From JACVRW01 sp035650215 (GTDB lineage: Bacteria > Actinomycetota > Thermoleophilia > Solirubrobacterales > Thermoleophilaceae), in the NCBI GenBank assembly GCA_035650215.1, contig DASRIC010000004.1, positions 17,495 through 81,494 on the forward strand: a DNA stretch of 64,000 nucleotides, written 5' to 3'. The notes under the pieces were generated by a model. It was not told the origin of the DNA. It worked only from the letters and a program-made list of their open reading frames with translations, and ran no database searches. The position numbers were made by a program, and so were the translations under genes. Positions 7,025 through 15,705 of this stretch are shown here, in pieces (positions within the stretch are counted from its first letter, which is position 1; every line of letters starts with the position of its first letter).

Positions 7025-8983
7025 ATGGCCAACCGCCTCGCGAACGAAACCTCGCCCTACCTGCTGCAACACAAGGACAACCCCGTGGACTGGTACCCCT
7101 GGGGCGAGGAGGCGCTCAGCCGCGCGCGCGACGAGGATCGGCCGATTCTGCTCTCGATCGGTTACTCGGCCTGCCACTGGTGCCACGTGATGGAGCGCGA
7201 GTCGTTCGAGGACCCCGACACGGCGACGCTGATGAACGAGCTGTTCGTGTGCATCAAGCTCGACCGCGAGGAGCGGCCCGACCTCGACTCGATCTACATG
7301 GAGGCCTGCCAGGCCATGACCGGCGCCGGCGGCTGGCCGCTGAACGTGTTCCTCACGCCCGAGCAGGTGCCGTTCTACGCCGGCACGTACTTCCCGCCCG
7401 CGCAGCGCATGGGCATGCCGGCCTGGCGCCAGGTGCTCGAGGCGGTGGCGCACGGCTGGCAGGAGAAGAAGGACGAGATACGCGCGGGCGGTGAGCGCGT
7501 GGCCGAGCGCCTACGCGGCGGCGCGCTGCTTCGCCCTTCGTCGGAGCCCATGGACCCGGGCGCTCTCGACGAGGCCGTGAGCGCGCTCAGGACCCAGTAC
7601 GACGTGGCGAACGGCGGCTTCGGCGACGCGCCGAAGTTCCCGCCCGCCTCGGCCCTCGAGTTCCTGCTGCGCCGCGGCGAGACGGATATGACCACGCACA
7701 CGCTGCGGGCGATGGCCTCGGGCGGCATGTACGACCAGGTGGGCGGCGGCTTCGCGCGCTACTCGGTGGACGCCTACTGGCTCGTCCCCCACTTCGAGAA
7801 GATGCTCTACGACAACGCCCTGCTCGCGCGCGCGTACCTGCACGGCTGGCAGGTCACCGGCGAGCCGCTGTTCCGAGCGGTATGCGAGGAGACGCTCGAC
7901 TGGGCGCTGGGCGAGATGCGCGGCGCCGAGGGCGGCTTCTTCTCCGCCCTCGACGCGGACTCGGAGGGCGTGGAGGGCAAGTTCTACGTCTGGAGCGTGG
8001 AGCAGCTGCGCGAGGCGCTCCAGGGCGAGCCCGACGCCGACGAGGCGATCGCCTGGTTCGGCGCCACCGACCGCGGCAACTTCGAGAGCGGCAACATCCC
8101 GGTGCGCGGCCCCGGCTCGCCGGAGCGCCTACCGCGCTGGCGCGCGCTCCTCTACGAGACGCGCGCAAAGCGTGTCTGGCCTGGCCTCGACGACAAACGG
8201 CTCACCTCCTGGAACGCGCTCATGATCTCGGCGCTCGCGGAGGCCGGCGCCGCGCTCGAGCGCGACGACTACGTGGAGGCCGCGGCCGCCGCGGCGGGCT
8301 TCCTGCTCGACGAGGTGCGCGACGCAGAGGGGCGCCTGCTGCGCTCGTGGAAGGACGGCGAGGCCAAGCTGAACGCCTACCTCGAGGACCACGCCTTCAT
8401 GCTCGAGGCGCTCCTCACCCTCTACGAGGCAAGCTTCGAGCCGCGCTGGTTCGGCGAGGCGCGCGCGCTGGCCGACGCGATGATCGAGCGGTTCGCCGAC
8501 GACCAGCAGGGCGGCTTCTTCGAGACCTCGGTCGACCACGAGCGGCTCGTGGCGCGGCGCAAGGACCTCGAGGACCATCCGATCCCCTCGGGCAATGCGA
8601 GCGCCGCGTACGGGCTGCTGCGGCTGGCCGCGCTCACGGGCGAGCACGCCTACGAGGAGCGCGCGGTATCCGTGCTGCGGCTGCTCCACGAGCTGGCCGC
8701 CGGGCACCCGCAGGCGTTCGGCCACCTGCTCCAGGCGCTCGACTTCCACCTTGCGCCGGTGCGCGAGGTGGCGCTCGTCGGTCCCGACCTGCGTCCGCTC
8801 GAGCGGGTGGTGCGCTCCGCCTTCCGCCCGCACCTCGTGCTCGCCGGCGGGCCGGCCGACGGCGTGCCGCTGCTCGCTGAGCGCGAGCCGGTCGGCGGCC
8901 GGGCCGCGGCGTACGTGTGCGAGCGCTTCGCGTGCAAGGCGCCGGTCACGGACCCCGAGGAGCTCGAACGGCTGCTCTCCTAG
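7025..8983 (+). CDS. DUF255 / YyaL-like thioredoxin-fold protein with six-hairpin domain
   Basis: A 652-aa protein of the YyaL/spermatogenesis-associated protein 20 family. The N-terminal thioredoxin-like domain begins at the conserved NRLANETSPYLLQH and contains SACHWCHVM with a CxxC. The remainder is an (alpha/alpha)6 barrel like those of glycoside hydrolases and N-acylglucosamine epimerases (HFEKMLYDNALL; PKFPPAS). Biochemical function is unproven in the family. The ATG at 7025 fits the family N-terminus; upstream in-frame starts run into the palindromes. Confidence 0.88.
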   Translation: MANRLANETSPYLLQHKDNPVDWYPWGEEALSRARDEDRPILLSIGYSACHWCHVMERESFEDPDTATLMNELFVCIKLDREERPDLDSIYMEACQAMTGAGGWPLNVFLTPEQVPFYAGTYFPPAQRMGMPAWRQVLEAVAHGWQEKKDEIRAGGERVAERLRGGALLRPSSEPMDPGALDEAVSALRTQYDVANGGFGDAPKFPPASALEFLLRRGETDMTTHTLRAMASGGMYDQVGGGFARYSVDAYWLVPHFEKMLYDNALLARAYLHGWQVTGEPLFRAVCEETLDWALGEMRGAEGGFFSALDADSEGVEGKFYVWSVEQLREALQGEPDADEAIAWFGATDRGNFESGNIPVRGPGSPERLPRWRALLYETRAKRVWPGLDDKRLTSWNALMISALAEAGAALERDDYVEAAAAAAGFLLDEVRDAEGRLLRSWKDGEAKLNAYLEDHAFMLEALLTLYEASFEPRWFGEARALADAMIERFADDQQGGFFETSVDHERLVARRKDLEDHPIPSGNASAAYGLLRLAALTGEHAYEERAVSVLRLLHELAAGHPQAFGHLLQALDFHLAPVREVALVGPDLRPLERVVRSAFRPHLVLAGGPADGVPLLAEREPVGGRAAAYVCERFACKAPVTDPEELERLLS

Positions 8984-9789
8984 CCAGCCTCACGCTGGCG
9001 CTCGCCCCCTCGGCGGCAGCCACGCCGAGCGCCTACGACCACGCCGTGCGGATCGCCTCCTGGGGCCCGCGACCGGCGGCGAGCGCCGCCGAACAGCGCG
9101 CGCAGCGCTACGTGGCCGACAGCTTCAGGCGCGGCGGCCTCGCCGTGAGCGTGCAGCGCTTCGCCGTGCCGGGTCGCGGCCCCTCCCGCAACCTGATCGG
9201 CCACTACGACGGTCCCGGCTCCTGCCTGCACGTGGTGATGGCGCACTCGGACACCACGCCGAACGCGCCCGGCGCCAACGACAACGCTTCGGGCCTCGGC
9301 GTGCTGGCCGCCCTGGCCGGCCGGGTCGGGCGGCGCTATCCCACGCGCTGCGACGTCTCGCTCGTGACCACCGGCGCGGAGGAGCGCATCTACACCGGCT
9401 CGCCCGATCATCTCGGCGCGCTCGCGCTCGCGCGCCGGATCCGGGCCGGCCGGCGCGCCGACCTGCGCATCGCGCTCTCGCTCGACGAGGTGGGCCGCGA
9501 CCGCCCGTTCTGGCTGCGCTCGCCCGCGCCCGCCCCGCGCGCCGCGGTCGAGGGGCGGCTGCTGCGCGCCGGGCGCGACGCCGGCGTGCCCGTCAGCTGG
9601 GTGCGCGACGAGTCGACGGGCAACTCCGACCACCGCGAGTCCGAGCTGCTCGGGCTGCCGGCGGCCAAGCTCGGCGTGGGCGCGGGCGGCGAGCCCTGCC
9701 GCCACAGCCCCTGCGACAGGCCGTCGCGGCTGGACCCCGGCTCGCTCAGGCAGGCCCGCCGGCTGGTTGAGCAAGCGCTTCGTCGCTGA
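8917..9789 (+). CDS. Secreted M28-family zinc metallopeptidase
   Basis: Up to 290 aa with a signal peptide (hydrophobic stretch LLASLTLALAPSAAA, cleavage before TPSA). M28 metal ligands are recognisable as HSD (MAHSDTTP), GANDNASG, TGAEER with the general base Glu, LDEVGR and NSDHRE. It should be an extracytoplasmic aminopeptidase or similar di-zinc exopeptidase. Start choice is uncertain: GTG 8917 and GTG 8932 are both in frame and both lie inside the 3' end of the DUF255 gene. The last 44 bp overlap the convergent MMPL gene. Confidence 0.8.
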   Translation: MRALRVQGAGHGPRGARTAALLASLTLALAPSAAATPSAYDHAVRIASWGPRPAASAAEQRAQRYVADSFRRGGLAVSVQRFAVPGRGPSRNLIGHYDGPGSCLHVVMAHSDTTPNAPGANDNASGLGVLAALAGRVGRRYPTRCDVSLVTTGAEERIYTGSPDHLGALALARRIRAGRRADLRIALSLDEVGRDRPFWLRSPAPAPRAAVEGRLLRAGRDAGVPVSWVRDESTGNSDHRESELLGLPAAKLGVGAGGEPCRHSPCDRPSRLDPGSLRQARRLVEQALRR

Positions 9790-12253
9790 CCGGCTCGGAT
9801 GGCGGCGCTCCGCCGTCGGTGCGCGAGAGCTCCGAGGGCCACCAGAAGCGCGGCCCCAGCTCGAGCGCGATCGCGGGCACCAGCACGCTGCGCACGAGGA
9901 ACGTGTCGAGCAGCACGCCGAAGGCGACCACGAAGCCGATCTCGGTGAGGAACACGAGCGGCAGCACCGCCAGCACCGAGAAAGTGCCGGCGAGCACGAT
10001 GCCCGCGCTCGTGATCACCCCGCCCGTGACGGCGAGGGCGCGCAGTATCCCCGCTCGCGTGCCGTGCTTGAGCGTCTCCTCGCGGGCGCGCGCGACGAGG
10101 AAGATGTTGTAGTCCACGCCCAGGGCCACCAGGAACACGAAGGCGAACAGCGGCAGCGACGGGTCGGAGCCCGGGAAGCCGAAGATCACGTCGAAGAACA
10201 GGTAGCCCACCCCGAGCGCCGCCAGGAAGCTCAGGATCACCGTGCCCACCAGGATCAGCGGCGCCATCACCGCGCGCAGCAGCAGCACGAGGATTAAGAA
10301 CACCACAACGAGCACGATCGGCGGGATCACCTTGGAGTCCCACGCGGCTGCCTCGCGGACGTCGAACTCGATCGCGCTGGCGCCGCCCACGAGCGTGCCA
10401 TCGGCGGCGCCCGACGCCGCGTCCCGGATCGGTTCGATGAGGTCGAACGCCTCGGTCGAGTACGGCTGCGGCTCGAGGATCGCCTGGACCAGCACGCCCT
10501 GCTCGCCCTCGGCCACCGGGCCGGACACGGCCTCCACGCCGTCCACGCCCTCCACGGCATCGGTCACGGCCGCCACCTGGGAGGCTTCGGGCACGATCAC
10601 GTCCGTGGGCACGCTCTCGCCGGCGGGGAAGCTCTCGCTGATCAGGTCCTGGCCCTGCACCGACTCGACCTCGGTCGTGTAGCTGTCGTTCGTGGTGAGG
10701 TCGGTGGAGAAGAACGCGAGCCCGGCGCAGAACACGAGCAGGACCGCGATGGTGCTCACCATCACGCGCCGCGGCCGCTGCGCCACGCGATCGCCCACGC
10801 GCTTCCAGAAGCCGTGGGTCTCGTCGGCCAGGTGCTCGTGCTTGTGCCGGCGCATCTCGTAGGGCTTGAAGATCGCGCGGTCGAGCGGCCCGACGATGAG
10901 CGACGGGATCCGCTTTCCCGTGGCGCCGCGCAGCAGCGCGTTGAGGATCACCAGCGGGAGCAGGATCGCGACCACGAGCGCGGCGCCGATCACCCTGAGC
11001 AGGGCGCCGACGCTGCCGCCGTCGACGATCCGGGCGCGGGCGCGCTCGGAGGCGTCGGCGTCGACCGGCGCGGTCTCGGCGGTGTGCGGCACGAACGGCC
11101 AGAAGGCGCGCCGGCCGAATATCGCGAGCAGCGCCGGCAGCAGGGTGAGCATCGACAGGGCCGCGCAGGCCACGCCCATGGCGCCGATCGGCCCCATGCC
11201 CGAGGTACCGTTGACCTTGGCGATCGTGAGGCAGAAGAGCGCGACGATCACGGTCGCGGCCGACGCGAAGACCGCCGGCCCGGCGGAGGCCATTGCGGAC
11301 CGCATCGCTTCATGACGGTCCGCCGTGTGGTGGAGCTCCTCCCGGTATCTGGCCACGATCAGGAGGGCGTAGTCGGTGCCGGCACCCAGCACGAGGATCG
11401 ACATGATCGAGCTCGACTGCCCGTTCAGGGTCACCCCGAGCTCGGACAGCCCCACCCCGATCGAGCGGGCCAGGATCTCGGCGAACATCACCGCCGCCAG
11501 TGGGATGAACAGGAAGATCGGCGAGCGGTAGATGAGGATCAGGAGGACGATCACGAGCGTCACCGCCGCCAGCAGCAGCGTGCCGTTGATCCCCTCGAAG
11601 ACCTCGATGGCGTCCGCCCCGTAGCCGGCGCCGCCGGTGATCTTCACCTCGAGGCCGCCGCCCGGGTCGGAGACGGTGTCGCGCCAGAACTGGACCGGGT
11701 CGAGCACCGTCTCGCTCTCGCCGTCGCCCTTGATGTAGGCCGTGACGATCGCGGCCTTGCCGTCCTCCGAGCAGATCGGCCCGACGAACGGGGCATAGTC
11801 GCTCGGCTGACCCTCGATCGGCGTGGTCGGCCCGGCGCAGCCCTCGGGAAGGCCGGCCTGCGGCGGCGGCGCGCCCGAGGCCTCGTTCCCGCCAGACGCC
11901 GCCGTTGCGCCGTCCGCTATCACGCCCGGGAAGCGCTCCTCGGTGAGCCGCCCGACGTCCTCCACGATCTTCGCCCGGTCGGCGTCGGTGAGCCCCGAGG
12001 CGCGCCGGTAGACGATCGCCGCCGGCGCCAGCTCGCCGCCCTGCAGGTCCTCCGAGGCGATCAGCGCCTTGGTCGACTCCGCGTCGCCGGGCAGGAAGGA
12101 GGTCGATTCGTTCTCCTCGGCGTCGGTGAACTTCGCCGGCAGGTTGAGCGGGCCGGCGGCGATGAAGATCCCGACGAACCAGATCGTGAACACCACCCAC
12201 TTCGCGCGGGATCCGGTGGCGATCGTGAAGACGGAACGGCCTTGGGGGGTCAT
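9746..12253 (-). CDS. MMPL-family RND membrane transporter
   Basis: An 835-aa polytopic membrane protein with the RND layout duplicated: one TM helix, a large extracytoplasmic loop, then a five- to six-helix bundle, repeated. MMPL features include the GTDYALLIVARYREE and GVDYNIFLVARAREE segments following helix 4 of each half, whose Asp residues relay protons. MMPL proteins export lipids or drugs using proton motive force. It is divergent from a MarR regulator with a shared palindrome over the -35 region. A TTGACA-N17-TAGACG promoter would place the transcript start only a few nt from the ATG, suggesting a leaderless mRNA. Confidence 0.92.
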   Translation of the reverse strand: MTPQGRSVFTIATGSRAKWVVFTIWFVGIFIAAGPLNLPAKFTDAEENESTSFLPGDAESTKALIASEDLQGGELAPAAIVYRRASGLTDADRAKIVEDVGRLTEERFPGVIADGATAASGGNEASGAPPPQAGLPEGCAGPTTPIEGQPSDYAPFVGPICSEDGKAAIVTAYIKGDGESETVLDPVQFWRDTVSDPGGGLEVKITGGAGYGADAIEVFEGINGTLLLAAVTLVIVLLILIYRSPIFLFIPLAAVMFAEILARSIGVGLSELGVTLNGQSSSIMSILVLGAGTDYALLIVARYREELHHTADRHEAMRSAMASAGPAVFASAATVIVALFCLTIAKVNGTSGMGPIGAMGVACAALSMLTLLPALLAIFGRRAFWPFVPHTAETAPVDADASERARARIVDGGSVGALLRVIGAALVVAILLPLVILNALLRGATGKRIPSLIVGPLDRAIFKPYEMRRHKHEHLADETHGFWKRVGDRVAQRPRRVMVSTIAVLLVFCAGLAFFSTDLTTNDSYTTEVESVQGQDLISESFPAGESVPTDVIVPEASQVAAVTDAVEGVDGVEAVSGPVAEGEQGVLVQAILEPQPYSTEAFDLIEPIRDAASGAADGTLVGGASAIEFDVREAAAWDSKVIPPIVLVVVFLILVLLLRAVMAPLILVGTVILSFLAALGVGYLFFDVIFGFPGSDPSLPLFAFVFLVALGVDYNIFLVARAREETLKHGTRAGILRALAVTGGVITSAGIVLAGTFSVLAVLPLVFLTEIGFVVAFGVLLDTFLVRSVLVPAIALELGPRFWWPSELSRTDGGAPPSEPVSDEALAQPAGGPA

Positions 12254-12262
12254 GGCCGCGTA

Positions 12263-12310
12263 CGTCTATCGAGCAATGTCTTGATTGTCAAGATTCTTCG
12301 TGGTTAAGAT
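12263..12310. promoter_or_regulatory. Overlapping divergent promoters with MarR-type operator
   Basis: The palindrome TCTTGA-TTG-TCAAGA (12279-12293) lies between the MMPL and marR genes. On the minus strand TTGACA (12286-12291), a 17-nt spacer and TAGACG (12263-12268) form a promoter for the transporter. On the plus strand TTGATT (12281-12286) and TAAGAT (12305-12310) can serve marR. The palindrome covers both -35 boxes, so one repressor dimer could silence both genes. Confidence 0.6.
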
Positions 12311-12313
12311 CAA

Positions 12314-12796
12314 GTGACCGTGGCCACTCCCTCCGAGCTCCTCACGGCGCTGCGTCGCTTCGGGTTGGAGAACGACCGGCTCGACGCCGCGGTGGCCCGG
12401 CGCCTCGGCGCGCCGCCGGTCGAGTTCAAGGCCATGGACCACCTGCACGAGGCGGGTGAGCTCACCCCGGGCCAGCTCGGCGAGCGGCTCTGCCTCAGCT
12501 CGGGTGCCGTCACGGCGCTCGTCGACCGGCTCGAGCGGCTCGGCTGGGCCAGGCGCGAGCCGCACCCCCACGACCGCCGCTCGGTGATCGTCCGGCGCGC
12601 GCTGCCCGACGAGGAGAGCGAGGCCGTGGGGATCTACATGGAGCTGGCGGGCCGGCTCGAGCGGCTCGCGGCCGAGATGAGCTCCGCCGAGCGCGCCGCC
12701 GCGATCCGCTTCCTCGACGAGGCGAGCCGGGAGGCCTCGGAGCGCGCCGACACCCTCAGAGCACGGCCAGGTAGCGCTGAAGCTCCCACTCCGTGA
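12314..12796 (+). CDS. MarR-family transcriptional regulator
   Basis: A 160-aa winged-helix regulator. The DNA-binding part spans about residues 40-95, with the recognition helix in CLSSGAVTALVDRLERLGW and the wing REPHPHDRRSV, the conserved DxR of MarR proteins. It probably represses itself and the divergent MMPL exporter through the shared palindrome, releasing on ligand binding. GTG 12314 and GTG 12320 are both possible starts; either is very close to the predicted transcript start. The 3' end overlaps glnA by 41 bp, tail to tail. Confidence 0.88.
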   Translation: MTVATPSELLTALRRFGLENDRLDAAVARRLGAPPVEFKAMDHLHEAGELTPGQLGERLCLSSGAVTALVDRLERLGWARREPHPHDRRSVIVRRALPDEESEAVGIYMELAGRLERLAAEMSSAERAAAIRFLDEASREASERADTLRARPGSAEAPTP

Positions 12797-14105
12797 CCTG
12801 CACCCGGTAGTCCTCCCACTCCTGCCGCTTGATCTCGATGTAGCGGTTGAAGATGTGCTCGCCGAAGGTGCGCAGCACCAGCTCGGACTCGGCCGTGATC
12901 TCGATCGCCTCGCCGAGCGTCTCCGGCAGCTGCTCGATCCCGAGTCGCCGCCGCTCCTCGGGGCTGATGTGGTACAGGTTCTTCTCCATCGGCTCGGGTA
13001 GCTCGTAGCCCTTCTCGATCCCCTCGAGGCCGGCGGCCAGCAGGATCGCGAACGTGAGGTAGGGGTTGCAGGCGGGATCGGGGCAGCGCAGCTCCATCCG
13101 CGTGGCCTTCTCCTGACCCGGGTGATAGAGCGGCACGCGCACCAGCGCAGAGCGGTTGCGCCGCGACCAGGCGCAGTAGACGGGCGCCTCGAAGCCGGGC
13201 ACGAGCCGCTTGTAGGAGTTCACCCACTGGGCGAACACCGAGGTGATCTCGCGCGCATGCTTGAGCTGGCCGGCGATGAACGCCTTGCCGGTGTCGGAGA
13301 GGTAGTACTGGTCGTCCACGTCGTAGAAGGCGTTGCTCTGGCCGCGGAACAGCGACTGGTGCGTGTGCATGCCCGAGCCGTTCTCGCCGAACAGCGGCTT
13401 GGGCATGAACGTCGCGTGCCAGCCGTACTTCATGGCGTACTCCTTGACCGTGATGCGGTACGTCATGCAGTCGTCCGCCATCTTGAGCGCGTCGGCGTAG
13501 CGCATGTCGATCTCGTGCTGGCTCGGGCCGACCTCGTGGTGGGTGTACTCCACGTGGATGCCGAGCTGCTCGAGCGCGAGCACCGTCTCGCGCCGCACGT
13601 CCGAGCCGGCGTCGAGCGTGGTGAGGTCGAAGTAGCCGCCCTCGTCGAGGACCTCCGGCACGCCGTTCTCCGGCTTCGCGTTGCGGAAATAGAAGAACTC
13701 GAGCTCCGGGCCCACGTAGAAGTTCGTGAAGCCCATCTCCTCGGCGCGCTCGAGCGCGCGGCGCAGCACGTGCCGCGGGTCGCCCTCATACGGCTCGCGG
13801 CTCGGCGTGACCACGTCGCAGAACATCCGGCAGACGCCCTTGTCGTCGGGCCGCCACGGAAGCGCCGCGAACGTTCTTGGGTCGGGCATCGCGATCATGT
13901 CCGACTCCTCGATCGCATTGAAGCCGGTGATCGACGAGCCGTCGAAGCCCATGCCGCCCTCGAAGGCGTCGTCGAGCTCCTGGGCGTTGATCGAGAAGCT
14001 CTTCAGCTGCCCGAGGATGTCGGTGAACCAGAGGCGCACGAAGCGGATGTCGCGGTCCTCGACGAACGCCTTGATGTCATCGGCGGTCTGCGGCTGGTCG
14101 GGCAT
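12756..14105 (-). CDS. glnA: Glutamine synthetase type I (GSI-alpha)
   Basis: A 449-aa cytoplasmic dodecameric enzyme joining ammonia to glutamate with ATP. Signatures seen are FDGSSITGF, the metal-ligand region GPELEFF and HHEVGPSQHEID, the ATP-binding FMPKPLFGENGSGMH and the NRSALVR segment. The length and the lack of the GSI-beta insertion place it with Bacillus/Thermotoga-type GSI-alpha, normally feedback regulated and not adenylylated. It has NLYHISPEER where beta enzymes carry the adenylylated Tyr in NLYDLP. It appears monocistronic. Confidence 0.95.
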   Translation of the reverse strand: MPDQPQTADDIKAFVEDRDIRFVRLWFTDILGQLKSFSINAQELDDAFEGGMGFDGSSITGFNAIEESDMIAMPDPRTFAALPWRPDDKGVCRMFCDVVTPSREPYEGDPRHVLRRALERAEEMGFTNFYVGPELEFFYFRNAKPENGVPEVLDEGGYFDLTTLDAGSDVRRETVLALEQLGIHVEYTHHEVGPSQHEIDMRYADALKMADDCMTYRITVKEYAMKYGWHATFMPKPLFGENGSGMHTHQSLFRGQSNAFYDVDDQYYLSDTGKAFIAGQLKHAREITSVFAQWVNSYKRLVPGFEAPVYCAWSRRNRSALVRVPLYHPGQEKATRMELRCPDPACNPYLTFAILLAAGLEGIEKGYELPEPMEKNLYHISPEERRRLGIEQLPETLGEAIEITAESELVLRTFGEHIFNRYIEIKRQEWEDYRVQVTEWELQRYLAVL

Positions 14106-14196
14106 CGCGCTCTCCCCTGGATCGGTCGTTCGGCGGCGGTAAGCCGGACAGGCTAGCCGCGTGAGGCGCCCGGTGCGTGCCCGGCGCGCGGGCGTG

Positions 14197-14553
14197 TCAG
14201 AGCCAGGTGCGCGCCCAGAGCTTGAGCGCCCGAACCGCCGGCTCGAGCGCCTCGCCCTTGGTGGTGAGCGCGTACTCGACCTTGACCGGCATGTCGTCGA
14301 TCACGCGGCGCTCGACGATCCCTTCGGACTCGAGCTCCTTCATGCGCTCGGACAGGAGCCGGTCGGAGAGGTCGGGCACCAGACGCTTGACCTCCGAGAA
14401 GCGAACCGGCCCTTCGAGGAGCACGAACACGATCGCGCCGGTCCACCGCTTGCCCACCAACTCGACGGCCTGGTGGTATTGGCTGCAGCAGGTCTCCCGA
14501 CCCACGACGGTGGCCTGCTCCGAGGCCATGGTGTACATCGTAGTCCTCGTCAC
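14197..14553 (-). CDS. HxlR-family winged-helix regulator
   Basis: A 118-aa regulator with the HxlR core from CCSQYHQAVELVGKRW through FSEVKRLVPDLSDRLLSERM to the wing VEYALTTKGEAL. The N-terminal Cys pair (CC) is at the position where redox-sensing HxlR proteins (YodB, HypR, QorR) carry their sensing cysteine, so thiol sensing is plausible but inferred. GTG at 14553 and ATGs at 14538 and 14529 are possible starts. It follows the AhpD-like gene by 14 bp, and a palindrome upstream of that gene is the likely operator. Confidence 0.85.
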   Translation of the reverse strand: MTRTTMYTMASEQATVVGRETCCSQYHQAVELVGKRWTGAIVFVLLEGPVRFSEVKRLVPDLSDRLLSERMKELESEGIVERRVIDDMPVKVEYALTTKGEALEPAVRALKLWARTWL

Positions 14554-14567
14554 GGCCGGCCCTCCGC

Positions 14568-15131
14568 TCAGGCGGCCTGGAGCAGCCGAGCGTCCTCGGT
14601 CGAGCCGTCGCGCGGCACCTCGCCCGCGCTCGTGACCAGGTTGCCGAAGGTGGCGAGCGCCACGTGGGCGATCGTTTCGAGCAGCTGCTCGTCGGACCAG
14701 CCGGCCTCGAGCGCCTCCTCGTGCAGATGTCGCTTGGGCGAGCCGCCGCTCTCCACCAGCGCCTTGACGTAGCGCAGCAGCATCGACTCGCGCTCGTCAC
14801 GGGAGTCGAACTCGCGCGCCAGCGCAATCTCGTCCAGGCCCAGCCCGGCGTCGCGCGCCGTGCGCTGGAGGGTGCAGAGCGCGTACTCGCTGCCCTGCTG
14901 CTCGGCGATGGCGAGAGCGATGCGCTGCTGGGTGGCGTACGGCAGCGCGCCGTGACGCAGCTCTGAGCGGAAGCGCGCGTAGGCGCGCAGAACGGCGGGC
15001 GAACCGGCGAGCACCCCGATGAAGTTGGGCAGCTGCCCGCCTGCGGCGAGCGCCCCCTTCAAGATGGGCACGCTGCGCTCCGGTGCCGTTAGCTCGTCGT
15101 GGACCTTGAACCGGCTCTCCTTGGTCTTCAT
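14568..15131 (-). CDS. Carboxymuconolactone decarboxylase/AhpD-like protein with degenerate Cys motif
   Basis: A 187-aa all-helical protein of the CMD/AhpD fold (peroxidase-related subtype). The region that in AhpD reads E-x-x-G-C-x-Y-C is here AIAEQQGSEYALCTLQ: both canonical cysteines are replaced and a Cys sits two residues further on. A standard CxxC peroxidase-reductase mechanism is therefore unlikely. It is the first gene of a two-gene unit with the HxlR regulator. Confidence 0.78.
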   Translation of the reverse strand: MKTKESRFKVHDELTAPERSVPILKGALAAGGQLPNFIGVLAGSPAVLRAYARFRSELRHGALPYATQQRIALAIAEQQGSEYALCTLQRTARDAGLGLDEIALAREFDSRDERESMLLRYVKALVESGGSPKRHLHEEALEAGWSDEQLLETIAHVALATFGNLVTSAGEVPRDGSTEDARLLQAA

Positions 15132-15152
15132 GCGTTTCTCTCTCCGCGTGCG

Positions 15153-15169
15153 ACTTACCTGCGGTAAGT
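15153..15169. promoter_or_regulatory. HxlR-type operator palindrome
   Basis: A perfect 7-bp inverted repeat with a 3-bp spacer, ACTTACC-TGC-GGTAAGT, 22 bp upstream of the AhpD-like start codon. HxlR-family regulators such as YodB bind sites of the TACT-N-AGTA type. Its place ahead of an operon encoding an HxlR protein makes autoregulation likely. Confidence 0.65.
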
Positions 15170-15246
15170 GTAGAGAGGAAAAGGCATGAGATCCACTCCA
15201 ATGAACTGAGGACCAGGGTCTTGGCGCGTGCGCGTTTGGAGGGGGG

Positions 15247-15690
15247 CTAGGCGTGCGCGGTGCCGGCGGCTACGGCCACCAGGAACAGGCCCAGCAGGAA
15301 CGCCCAGAGGGCGAGCGTGTCGGGCTGGGCGATGCGCGGCGTGACCGCCGAGCGACGCCGTCGCGCCGGCGTGGGCTGGCCGGTGATCGTGATCGTTCGG
15401 CGCTCGGCGGGAGCCAAGGCCTGCTCGAAGCGCTGCTCGCCCTCGTGCGTGGAATCCTCGGTCGGCGGCCCGGCCTGGGCGTCCTCGCCCTCGCCGGCGC
15501 GGTCGCGGCGCTCGCGCGCGAGCCGGAGCTCCTCGACGGTCGCGCCCTCGCCCGTGGCGTCCTCGCGATCGAACCGGCCGGGGCGGCGCTCGGCCGCCTC
15601 GATCTTGCGCTCCCACTGCAGGAGGACCGCCTCGCGGCTCATGTCCCCGTGGTCGTCCTCCCGCAAGACGCGGGCAGCGCTACCTGGCAT
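15247..15690 (-). CDS. Unknown C-tail-anchored membrane protein under c-di-AMP riboswitch
   Basis: A 147-aa protein that I do not recognise. Residues about 17-100 are highly charged and predicted helical (VLLQWERKIEAAERR; EELRLARERRDRAGEG). A basic patch (ARRRRS) and a single hydrophobic helix (LALWAFLLGLFLVAVAA) follow, ending three residues later, so it looks C-tail anchored with a cytoplasmic head. ATG 15690 follows the purine-rich GAGAGAGAG; an in-frame ATG at 15642 is an alternative. Its riboswitch implies a link to c-di-AMP-controlled osmotic or cell-wall homeostasis. Confidence 0.7.
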   Translation of the reverse strand: MPGSAARVLREDDHGDMSREAVLLQWERKIEAAERRPGRFDREDATGEGATVEELRLARERRDRAGEGEDAQAGPPTEDSTHEGEQRFEQALAPAERRTITITGQPTPARRRRSAVTPRIAQPDTLALWAFLLGLFLVAVAAGTAHA

Positions 15691-15705
15691 CGGCTCTCTC
15701 TCTGT

